Shown here: positions 1-5,323 of the stretch, in pieces
Layout: each line of letters begins with the position of its first letter
How positions within the stretch are numbered: the stretch's first letter is position 1
Origin: Ardenticatenales bacterium
GTDB taxonomy: Bacteria > Chloroflexota > Anaerolineae > Promineifilales > Promineifilaceae
Reading direction: 5' to 3'
Assembly (NCBI GenBank): GCA_020634575.1
Contig: JACKBM010000083.1
Coordinates: 1-10,658, forward strand
Length of the DNA stretch: 10,658 bases
The notes under the pieces: model-generated
Told to the model about the DNA's origin: nothing
Seen by the model: only the letters and a program-made list of their open reading frames with translations
Databases searched by the model: none
Position numbers and translations under genes: made by a program

Positions 1-7
1 GAACCCC

Positions 8-1243
8 TCAATAACTCACCAATAACCGCTCCAACCCGCGGAAATGATAGCTGTTCTTGAAGCGGGGCGGCTCAACCAGGGCTAACTGCGGCAGCCGCTC
101 GAGCAGAATTGGCAGGGCAGTCTGTAACTCCAAGCGGGCCAGGGGCGCGCCGAGGCAGTAATGGATGCCGCCGCCGAGGGAGACATGGGGGTTGGGCGAG
201 CGGCTGAGGTCGAGCTGATCCGGCCGGTCAAACACCGTCCCATCCCGATTGGCCGCGCCCAACAGTAGCGACACCTGCATCCCCTGCTGCAGCTCCAAGC
301 CGCCAAACGCCAGATCCTGCAACACCCAGCGATTAAACAGATGCAGCGGCGTGTCGTAACGCAACAGTTCCTCGATGGCGGCTGGCGTGAGTGCCGGATC
401 GGCCCGCCAGCGGGCCAACTGCGCCGGGTTCTGCAGTAGCGCCAGAACGCCGTTGCCAATGACGTTGACCGTCGCCTCATGGCCCGCGTTCAGAAGCAGA
501 ATGCAGGTGGCGATTAGCTCCATCTCCGACAATCGATCGCCATCCTCTTCCGCCTCAATCAGCAGGGTAATGAGGTCGTCTCGTGGTTGCTGGCGACGCT
601 GGCGGACGTAGCCGCGCAGAAAGGCAACAAACTCGTCGGCAGCGCGGGTTGCGGCCTGCTTCTGAGCCTCGCTCGGGGCCAGCTCGTATACGCCCACCAT
701 CGCATGGGACCAATCCAACAGTTGTTGGCTCATCTCCGCCGGCACGCCCAGCATCTCGGCAATGACAAGAACCGGGATCGGCGTGGCGAAGGCGGGCAGC
801 AGATCGGTCTGGGTAGCAGCTTGCATCCGGTCAATCAATTCATGGCTCAAGGCCTCAATGCGGGGGCGCAGCCGTTCGATCTGGCGGGCCATAAACGCCT
901 TCTGCACCAGGCCACGCAGCCGCGTGTGCGCCGGTGGTTCCAGGTCCAGCAGGCTGAAGTTGTCGACCTCCAGAAATGGTCGGGGCGCATTGGTGCCATA
1001 AACCGGCGCCAGGCTGCGGCCAAAGCGGCGGTCCCGCAGGATGGCGGAGACATCAGCCTGGCGCACAAAGCAGTAGCGTTCAAACTGCTCCCAGTAAAAG
1101 AGCGGTGCTCGCTCATGTAGCTGCTGATAGACCGGATACGGATCCTGGTAAAAGGCAGGATCACGTGGATTAAGGTTGAGCCGGTCGCCAGCCAGGTCCA
1201 GATTCAGCAAGGTCGCCTCCCCTTTGTTGATAGCCAGTTCCAT
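8..1243 (-). CDS. Cytochrome P450, bacterial soluble type
   Basis: A 411-residue haem-thiolate monooxygenase of normal length for a soluble bacterial P450. Such enzymes insert one oxygen atom from O2 into a small organic substrate, using electrons from a ferredoxin and its reductase. Visible motifs are the C-helix HTRLR (106-110), the I-helix oxygen-activation motif AGHEAT (253-258), the K-helix ExxR (E292 to R295) and the haem loop SLGGGIHYCLG with the ligand Cys363. The Phe that normally sits seven residues before the Cys is Leu356 here. There is no signal peptide or membrane anchor, so it should be cytosolic. No ferredoxin or reductase gene lies in the window, so electrons must come from elsewhere. 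The ATG at 1241-1243 has only a weak upstream GGG as ribosome binding site. It lies 109 bp downstream of the alpha/beta hydrolase on the same strand and may be co-transcribed with it through the palindrome array. The substrate cannot be predicted; family assignment is firm. Confidence 0.96.
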   Translation of the reverse strand: MELAINKGEATLLNLDLAGDRLNLNPRDPAFYQDPYPVYQQLHERAPLFYWEQFERYCFVRQADVSAILRDRRFGRSLAPVYGTNAPRPFLEVDNFSLLDLEPPAHTRLRGLVQKAFMARQIERLRPRIEALSHELIDRMQAATQTDLLPAFATPIPVLVIAEMLGVPAEMSQQLLDWSHAMVGVYELAPSEAQKQAATRAADEFVAFLRGYVRQRRQQPRDDLITLLIEAEEDGDRLSEMELIATCILLLNAGHEATVNVIGNGVLALLQNPAQLARWRADPALTPAAIEELLRYDTPLHLFNRWVLQDLAFGGLELQQGMQVSLLLGAANRDGTVFDRPDQLDLSRSPNPHVSLGGGIHYCLGAPLARLELQTALPILLERLPQLALVEPPRFKNSYHFRGLERLLVSY

Positions 1244-1302
1244 AATGGACCCGGCAATTCAACCACAAAGCGGCGGCGACACCAAGGCGAGAGGTTGGTA
1301 GG

Positions 1303-1387
1303 ACCTGACAGGTTCCCCCAACCTGACAGGTCGGGGGGACCTGTCAGGTTGGCTAACCCGTCAGGTCGGCCAACCCGACGGGTTGGC
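1303..1387. repeat. Tandem array of five 11-bp near-palindromes
   Basis: Five copies of an 11-mer of form ACCYGWCRGGT start at 1303, 1321, 1339, 1356 and 1373, at spacings of 18, 18, 17 and 17 bp. The copies read ACCTGACAGGT twice, then ACCTGTCAGGT, ACCCGTCAGGT and ACCCGACGGGT. The 6-7 bp spacers are mostly G or C. Units 2 and 3 with flanks make perfect 15-bp inverted arms (1318-1332 and 1338-1352) around a GGGGG loop. Unit 5 lies in a 19-bp palindrome (1369-1387) with one central base. The array fills most of the gap between the hydrolase and the P450 and runs into the hydrolase 3' end. It could be an extragenic palindromic repeat, a regulator-binding array or an mRNA hairpin between the two genes. 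There is no T-tract typical of an intrinsic terminator. Confidence 0.88.
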
Positions 1388-2201
1388 GCTGGTACTCTTC
1401 GACGCGGTCCAGCCATTCGTCGACGAGGTGGGTAAACAGGGCGGGTTGCTCGAGGTTGAGGCCGTGGCCGGCGCGGTCGAGGACGGCCAGGGTGGCCCGG
1501 GGATAGAGCGGCAACAGGTTGACGGCGGCCTGGTAGCCGGTGACGGTGTCATGTTTGCCACAGAGAATTAGGACCGGCCGGTCAAACAGCTCAACCAGCT
1601 CATCCACGGCAAAACTGTAATCATAATTCTCAGACAGCCGCGCCATCATCGCCTGATCCGCCGCCTGCATGCCCGGCAGGATCTCGTCTCGAATGTGGGC
1701 CACGATCGCTTCATTTTGCACCACCAGGAACTGGTTGAAGAATTCGTTGAAGGGCGCCGGCAGCAGATTTACTGCCTGCGGATCCGGGGCGACAACCAGT
1801 GGCGGCGGCAGCTGACGCTCCCCCGCCCCCTGCACCGCCGGCACCAGCAGCAACATCCCCGCGACTCGCTCAGCCGCATGGTACAGGATGCCTCGGGAAA
1901 TGTAGCCACCATATGACAGGCCGGCCAGAAGAAACGGTTCACCCGGAAAACAATCCGCCATAAAACGGGCCATCAGTGCGGCGACATCGTCGTTGCTCTG
2001 GATTGCTTCGCTGGCGCCGGTGCGCCCCATGCCGGGCAGGTCAACGTAAACCCGCTGGTAGCCGGGACGTTTAGCCAGGATTGGCTCAAAAATCGCCCGC
2101 ATCGCCCGGCTATCCATCGGCCGGCCGTGCAACAGCAGCACCGGCCGGCCCGTGCCATGAACCTCGTAGTACAGGGACAGATCTTCATACTCGTAACGCA
2201 T
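1353..2201 (-). CDS. Alpha/beta hydrolase fold protein
   Basis: A 282-residue single-domain alpha/beta hydrolase, probably cytosolic. The full catalytic machinery is visible: oxyanion-hole HGRPMD (25-30), nucleophile elbow GLSYG with Ser96, acid Asp218 in CGKHD and base His246 in RAGHG. The nucleophile is Ser, so this is not a haloalkane dehalogenase, which uses Asp. It more likely acts as an esterase, lactonase or C-C bond hydrolase on a small molecule. The ATG at 2199-2201 has a good Shine-Dalgarno GAGGTG (2207-2212) five bases upstream. It is divergent from the HxlR regulator, its natural candidate controller, and upstream of the P450. The last nine residues (PVGLADLTG) are encoded inside the palindrome array, so the array may have supplied the present C-terminus. 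Fold and triad are certain; substrate is unknown. Confidence 0.95.
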   Translation of the reverse strand: MRYEYEDLSLYYEVHGTGRPVLLLHGRPMDSRAMRAIFEPILAKRPGYQRVYVDLPGMGRTGASEAIQSNDDVAALMARFMADCFPGEPFLLAGLSYGGYISRGILYHAAERVAGMLLLVPAVQGAGERQLPPPLVVAPDPQAVNLLPAPFNEFFNQFLVVQNEAIVAHIRDEILPGMQAADQAMMARLSENYDYSFAVDELVELFDRPVLILCGKHDTVTGYQAAVNLLPLYPRATLAVLDRAGHGLNLEQPALFTHLVDEWLDRVEEYQRQPVGLADLTG

Positions 2202-2206
2202 CAGGA

Positions 2207-2276
2207 CACCTCACAGGTTGACGAAATTGGTTTACTATATAAAATTAAAGTGTAATATTTAAAATAAATTAGTCAA
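2207..2276 (-). promoter_or_regulatory. Probable promoter and RBS of the hydrolase (-P450) transcript
   Basis: On the minus strand a TTGACT -35 box (2271-2276) and TACACT -10 box (2249-2254) are separated by 16 bp in a strikingly AT-rich stretch, followed by Shine-Dalgarno GAGGTG (2207-2212). A start near 2241 would give a leader of about 40 nt. A single unit like the 11-mer repeat (ACCTCACAGGT, 2208-2218, one mismatch) overlaps the Shine-Dalgarno. The call rests on sequence likeness to sigma-70 boxes only. Confidence 0.6.
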
Positions 2277-2285
2277 GTGCTTGTT

Positions 2286-2307
2286 TTGTGGCAAAAGTAA
2301 GCCACAA
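2286..2307. promoter_or_regulatory. Inverted repeat, candidate HxlR operator
   Basis: Perfect 7-bp arms TTGTGGC (2286-2292) and GCCACAA (2301-2307) flank an 8-nt AT-rich spacer, directly upstream of the HxlR-family ATG at 2318. A weak plus-strand promoter (TTGTTT 2281-2286, 16 bp, CACAAT 2303-2308) overlaps it. Binding there would block the regulator's own transcription. The hydrolase -35 box is only about 10 bp away, so one site could control both directions. HxlR proteins are known to bind such symmetric sites as dimers; the assignment here is inference. Confidence 0.5.
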
Positions 2308-2317
2308 TAGAACGGCT

Positions 2318-2992
2318 ATGAGCAAACGCAGTTATGAACAGGTCTGCGCCCTGGCCACGGCGCTGGATATTCTGGGGGATCGCTGGAGCCTGCTGATCGC
2401 CCGTGAGCTGCTTTTTGGCGCCCGCCGCTACTCCGACATCCTGCGTTACCTGCCCGGCATCGGCACCAACCTGCTGGCGCGGCGGCTGAAAGAGCTGGAA
2501 GGGGCGGGCTTCATCGAGAGGCAGAAGTTGCCGCCACCGGCCGGTACCACCGTCTACGCCCTCACCCCAATCGGCCGGCAGCAGCTCACCCCCCTCATCC
2601 GCGCCCTGACCGAGTTCGGCGTCATCTACCTGCAATACCCACCCCAGCCCGGCTACTTCGTGCCCGCCTCGGCCACGATGGGTGCCCTGGCCAAATTCTT
2701 CCAGCGCGAGAGGGCAGCCGGCTTCAGCGCCCGCGTTGAGTTCCGCCTGGCAGAGGATGTTTTTCATTGCGCCATTGAGGATGGGGTTATGACCGAACTT
2801 GGCTTTGGCCTGTTGCCGGACGCTGAGCTAATCCTGCAGGGCACCACCGACGCCTTTATGGGTCTCGTCGTCGGCTATCTGGAGGTGGCGACGCTACTGG
2901 CCAACGACGAGCTAACCATCATCGCCGGCACACCAGCCCAGGCAAAGCAGTTTTTTGCTCAGTTTGCCGGCCGCTTTGAAGAAGCTGTCTAG
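2318..2992 (+). CDS. HxlR-family transcriptional regulator with SCP2-like C-terminal domain
   Basis: A 224-residue regulator from the ATG at 2318. The N-terminal 100 residues form a HxlR/MarR-like winged helix: YEQVCALATALDILGDRWSL, then a recognition region around RRYSDILRYLPGIGTNLLARR and the wing before ALTPIGRQQL. Cys10 matches the conserved N-terminal Cys used as a redox or electrophile sensor in some members (YodB, HypR). Residues about 115-224 look like an SCP2 sterol-binding-like domain (FRLAEDVFHCAIEDG to TPAQAKQFFAQFAGRF), a fold that could hold a hydrophobic ligand. An in-frame GTG at 2288 would add ten residues, but it lies inside the inverted repeat and family members start near SKRSYEQ, so I prefer 2318. 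No Shine-Dalgarno precedes it, so the mRNA may be leaderless. It is divergent from the hydrolase, its likely target. Its stop codon overlaps that of the RdhA-like gene. Confidence 0.92.
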   Translation: MSKRSYEQVCALATALDILGDRWSLLIARELLFGARRYSDILRYLPGIGTNLLARRLKELEGAGFIERQKLPPPAGTTVYALTPIGRQQLTPLIRALTEFGVIYLQYPPQPGYFVPASATMGALAKFFQRERAAGFSARVEFRLAEDVFHCAIEDGVMTELGFGLLPDAELILQGTTDAFMGLVVGYLEVATLLANDELTIIAGTPAQAKQFFAQFAGRFEEAV

Positions 2993-4215
2993 CGCCGGCC
3001 CCGCCGCTTCTTCGGCGGGCTGACGAAGTGCCGCAGGCGCTGCCCAAAGCGCTCCCGCTCCCCCTGCCACCAGCGCTCCGGCTCAACCCGTTCGCCATAA
3101 CCCAGCCGCCCATCCAGCCAGAGCATGAAGCCGCGCAGGCTTGTGCCGGCCAGCCGCTGGCCGAGGCGATGGTACCATTTCCGGTAATCCTTATTGTAGG
3201 GGCAGACGCGGATGCAGATGGAGCACTCCGTATTCTGAGCCGCCCAGTAACCAAAACATTTTTCGCCGTCGACGGTCCATTTGCGGATGCCGATGATGTT
3301 GGACTGGTTAAAGGGCTCGGTGGTGGGCGGACCGGCCGGTATCGCCTTCACCGGACAGCCACTGCTGCAACGCTGGCATCCCTGGCAAAATTCTTTCACC
3401 CCCAGGCTGATCGGCTGGTCATGCGCCAGCGGCAGATCCGTGTAAATCTTGCCCAGGCGCACCCGCGGGCCAAAACCTTTCGTAATCAGCAAGCCATTGC
3501 GCCCATACTCGCCCAGCCCGGCCTTGATGGCGTACGGGATCGCCAGCGCCGTGTCGTTCATGCTGGCGACGGCGTTGTAGCCGAGGTTGCGAATGTATTG
3601 AGCGATGGACAAAACCACGAGCGCGTCATGAGAATAGCCCAACCCGGTCGCCGAACCGCTCAAGGCGGACGGCACCGTGCGGATCATCTCGTAATCCATC
3701 GGCTGGGCCACGACGATGACATGCGGCGTGTCCGGGCCGACATCGTTGGGGCGGGCCGTGCTGCTCATGTCGCTGAACTTATGCACATATTGCCAGCGCT
3801 CGTCGTAACCGGTGATGCCGACCAGGCCGGCGCCGATAGCCAGGGCCACCCGCTTGATCTCCTCGGCCGCCTCTTCAGGTGTGCCCAGCTCTATTCGAGC
3901 CGCAGCGGGATCACGTTGCAGGGTAAAGGCGTCGGAAAAGCCTTCGCGCCGGTCAGCCGCCTCGTTCATCTCAGTGAAGATGTCGCTGACATGCCAGGAA
4001 GCGTTACGCAGGGCGTAATCCTTCTGCGTAAACCCCTCCGCCTTGCGCCAGCTCTTGAGCGGTTCACGATACGTTTCGTAGAACAGCTTTGATTTGGCGC
4101 TGCGGATGCGCTCATCCCACCAGGAGCGGCGGAAGACGTCATTTTTCTGCTCGAACGGTTGGAAATCGGCTTGAATATCAAAGCCTGCGGCCTGATCGGT
4201 TTGCTGCTGTTTCAT
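2989..4215 (-). CDS. Reductive dehalogenase (RdhA)-like corrinoid / two [4Fe-4S] protein
   Basis: A 408-residue protein of the family shared by reductive dehalogenases and epoxyqueuosine reductase, which pair a base-off corrinoid with two [4Fe-4S] clusters. RdhA hallmarks are visible in order: IAQYIRNLGYNA (204-215), IKAGLGEYGRNGLLITKGFG (230-249), RVRLGKIYTDLPLAHDQPI (251-269), ferredoxin motif one CQGCQRCSSGCP (C277, C280, C283, C287) and motif two C320-x10-C331-x2-C334-x3-C338-P. All eight cluster ligands are present. There is no twin-arginine signal and no adjacent RdhB membrane-anchor gene, so it is probably cytosolic and non-respiratory. It is shorter than typical respiratory RdhA proteins (about 450-550) and lacks the fused flavin/ferredoxin reductase of NpRdhA. 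The C-terminus is very basic (PPKKRRGRR). Shine-Dalgarno GAGG (4222-4225) sits six bases before the ATG. It is the third gene of the run SnoaL-like, cupin, RdhA-like. The true reaction (dehalogenation or another reduction) is unknown. Confidence 0.85.
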   Translation of the reverse strand: MKQQQTDQAAGFDIQADFQPFEQKNDVFRRSWWDERIRSAKSKLFYETYREPLKSWRKAEGFTQKDYALRNASWHVSDIFTEMNEAADRREGFSDAFTLQRDPAAARIELGTPEEAAEEIKRVALAIGAGLVGITGYDERWQYVHKFSDMSSTARPNDVGPDTPHVIVVAQPMDYEMIRTVPSALSGSATGLGYSHDALVVLSIAQYIRNLGYNAVASMNDTALAIPYAIKAGLGEYGRNGLLITKGFGPRVRLGKIYTDLPLAHDQPISLGVKEFCQGCQRCSSGCPVKAIPAGPPTTEPFNQSNIIGIRKWTVDGEKCFGYWAAQNTECSICIRVCPYNKDYRKWYHRLGQRLAGTSLRGFMLWLDGRLGYGERVEPERWWQGERERFGQRLRHFVSPPKKRRGRR

Positions 4216-4237
4216 CGGCTGCCTCGCGATTGTGACT

Positions 4238-4267
4238 GGACCACAGGTTGGCCAACCTGTCAGGTCC
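4238..4267. repeat. Palindrome / hairpin, second locus of the 11-mer repeat family
   Basis: A perfect 18-bp palindrome, ACAGGTTGGCCAACCTGT (4243-4260), is extended by GGACC (4238-4242) and GGTCC (4263-4267) with a two-base bulge, giving a 14-bp stem. It carries one full repeat unit ACCTGTCAGGT (4255-4265) and a unit shortened by two bases, ACCACAGGT (4240-4248), separated by the spacer TGGCCA. That spacer is like those in the 1303-1387 array. It lies 22 bp upstream of the RdhA-like start codon, so it would form a hairpin in that gene's leader. It may be an operator, a leader structure or a dispersed repeat. Confidence 0.8.
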
Positions 4268-4286
4268 CGGCGCTTTAGGCCAGTTT

Positions 4287-4302
4287 AGCGCGGCAGCGCG
4301 CT
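4287..4302. other. Small GC hairpin in the cupin to RdhA-like gap
   Basis: AGCGCG (4287-4292) and CGCGCT (4297-4302) pair around a GCAG loop, about 40 bases past the cupin stop codon. No run of U follows on the minus strand, so it is not a classic terminator. It may only slow or process the transcript. The rest of the 124-bp gap (4216-4339) holds the 4238-4267 palindrome and no gene. Confidence 0.4.
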
Positions 4303-4339
4303 TTGCACCAACCAAGGGCTGCCCAGGGTACGCCAACAA

Positions 4340-4813
4340 TCAGGACCCGCCAGATTCAGGCGGCAGGATCGTCTCCACACCGTACTGCCCTTCTAGTGCC
4401 TGAGCTTGAGCAATCATTTCATGATTCAGAGGTGGCGCCGAGGTGTCAGGTCCAGCGGGTGTGCCGGCGGTGGCAAAGAAGGTTTCGACACCGGCCGGTG
4501 TGAATGTGATCAACAACTGTGCCGCCGCCGGCCCATTCTTGAATGAGTGAACCACCTTGCGCGGCACATGTACAAAGTCCCCGGGGCCAGCCGCGATGCT
4601 TTCATCACCGACCTGAAACAGCAGTTCCCCCGAAATTACATAAAACGTTTCGTCTTCATGATGATGCAGGTGGGGCAGCGGTCCATTTCCTGGGCTGACA
4701 TCAGCTTTCAGGATGAACAACCGCCCCTCCGACTGTTGGCCAGTAAGCAAATAGTTAAACCGGTCGCCGAAAAACCAATAGGCTTCCCCACTCCCAGCCG
4801 GAACGTAGCTCAT
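4340..4813 (-). CDS. Single-domain cupin protein
   Basis: A 157-residue small beta-barrel with both cupin motifs intact. Motif 1 is G42-x5-H48-x-H50-x4-E55-x6-G62, and motif 2 is G78-x5-P84-x4-H89-x3-N93. His48, His50, Glu55 and His89 are the expected metal ligands, so a divalent metal (Fe, Mn, Ni or Zn) site is likely. Proteins of this type include quercetin-dioxygenase-like enzymes, isomerases and sugar- or polyketide-modifying enzymes, and function cannot be chosen from sequence. The C-terminal tail after about residue 115 is Pro/Gly-rich and then helical. There is no signal peptide. The Shine-Dalgarno GGGAGG lies 5-6 bases before the ATG at 4811-4813. It follows the SnoaL-like gene by 40 bp on the same strand and is probably co-transcribed with it. 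Confidence 0.92.
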   Translation of the reverse strand: MSYVPAGSGEAYWFFGDRFNYLLTGQQSEGRLFILKADVSPGNGPLPHLHHHEDETFYVISGELLFQVGDESIAAGPGDFVHVPRKVVHSFKNGPAAAQLLITFTPAGVETFFATAGTPAGPDTSAPPLNHEMIAQAQALEGQYGVETILPPESGGS

Positions 4814-4853
4814 ATGATCCTCCCATGTGACTTTGCCATCTTGTTATCACCTA

Positions 4854-5225
4854 CTATTCAGATCCCGGCACGGTGCGAACGCCCATTTGCGCCAACATTC
4901 CTGGCGCATCGGCCTGGGAATATTGCTGGATGATTTGACCGTCCACTACCCGGTGCAGAAACAGCACCTCGTTCTCAATCCTTTTGTTCGTCGCCGGGAT
5001 ACCAAAGAAGGTCCCGGTATGGGTCTGCTTAAATACCGCCCGCGTCGCCACCCAATCACCCTGGCAAAATTGCAGAGGAAAGCTGGCCTCGACATCAGAA
5101 AAGGCAGCAGACAGCATCTGCACCGTTGATATGGTCTCAACCAGGCCCGGATGGCGCCTGGCTTCATCCACATCGCGTTTTGTCAACAGGTCACGCACAA
5201 GTGCCATTTTTTCTGCTTCACTCAT
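4854..5225 (-). CDS. SnoaL-like / NTF2-fold cyclase family protein
   Basis: A 123-residue protein of the SnoaL-like (ester cyclase, NTF2 superfamily) type. The diagnostic stretch is visible: FCQGDWVATRAVFKQTHTGT, then FFGIPATNKRI (73-83), RVVDGQIIQQYSQAD (92-106) and the closing LAQMG. SnoaL itself closes a polyketide ring by intramolecular aldol condensation without a cofactor; relatives include isomerases and proteins with no known reaction. It is slightly short at the N-terminus against usual members (about 130-150 residues). The ATG at 5223-5225 has a clear GGAGG Shine-Dalgarno six bases upstream, so the start is well supported. It is the first gene of the SnoaL/cupin pair and divergent from the NB-ARC regulator, with 98 bp between the two start codons. 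Role probably small-molecule modification; substrate unknown. Confidence 0.85.
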   Translation of the reverse strand: MSEAEKMALVRDLLTKRDVDEARRHPGLVETISTVQMLSAAFSDVEASFPLQFCQGDWVATRAVFKQTHTGTFFGIPATNKRIENEVLFLHRVVDGQIIQQYSQADAPGMLAQMGVRTVPGSE

Positions 5226-5245
5226 TGTTGTCCTCCAGTTTGGAA

Positions 5246-5302
5246 ATTGATTACAGACATTGAATCAGATTGATGACAGCTTGTGGTATCGGTGATCGAT
5301 AC
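5246..5302. promoter_or_regulatory. Repeats in the divergent control region of SnoaL-like gene and NB-ARC regulator
   Basis: ATTGATTACAG (5246-5256) and ATTGATGACAG (5269-5279) are direct repeats matching at 10 of 11 positions and 23 bp apart, about two helical turns. A partial third copy, ATTGAATCAG (5259-5268), lies between them. Next to them is an inverted repeat, GTATCG (5286-5291) and CGATAC (5297-5302), with a GTGAT spacer. These lie where an autoregulating XRE protein would be expected to bind. This is inference from position and symmetry. Confidence 0.5.
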
Positions 5303-5311
5303 AAAACGCGC

Positions 5312-5317
5312 TACAAT
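5312..5317 (+). promoter_or_regulatory. -10 box of the NB-ARC regulator, leaderless start
   Basis: TACAAT (5312-5317) ends six bases before the ATG at 5324, so transcription would begin at or next to the A of the start codon. No Shine-Dalgarno is present, which fits a leaderless mRNA. I see no good -35 box at 16-18 bp, so an activator may be needed. Confidence 0.55.
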
Positions 5318-5323
5318 GAATCG

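Noticed and set aside
1303..1387. CRISPR array
   Set aside because: Units are 11 bp palindromes with 6-7 bp spacers, far too short for CRISPR repeats and spacers, and no cas gene is present.
1353..2201. Haloalkane dehalogenase reading of the hydrolase, suggested by the nearby RdhA-like gene
   Set aside because: The nucleophile is Ser96 in GLSYG; haloalkane dehalogenases use Asp at this position.
3028..4092. A 354-codon open frame on the plus strand opposite the RdhA-like gene
   Set aside because: It is antisense to a clearly conserved gene with all Fe-S motifs. Long antisense frames are expected in GC-rich DNA, and its protein has no recognisable domain.
2989..4215. Epoxyqueuosine reductase (QueG) as the identity of this gene
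   Set aside because: The Fe-S architecture is shared, but the GLGEYGRNGLLI, RVRLGKIYTDLPL and C-x10-CxxCxxxCP features match RdhA proteins better, and the QueG-typical surroundings are not evident.
5270..5323. Upstream ATG at 5270 for the NB-ARC regulator
   Set aside because: The 18 added residues do not look like an XRE domain, and the -10 box lies downstream of that ATG, so it would not be transcribed from this promoter.
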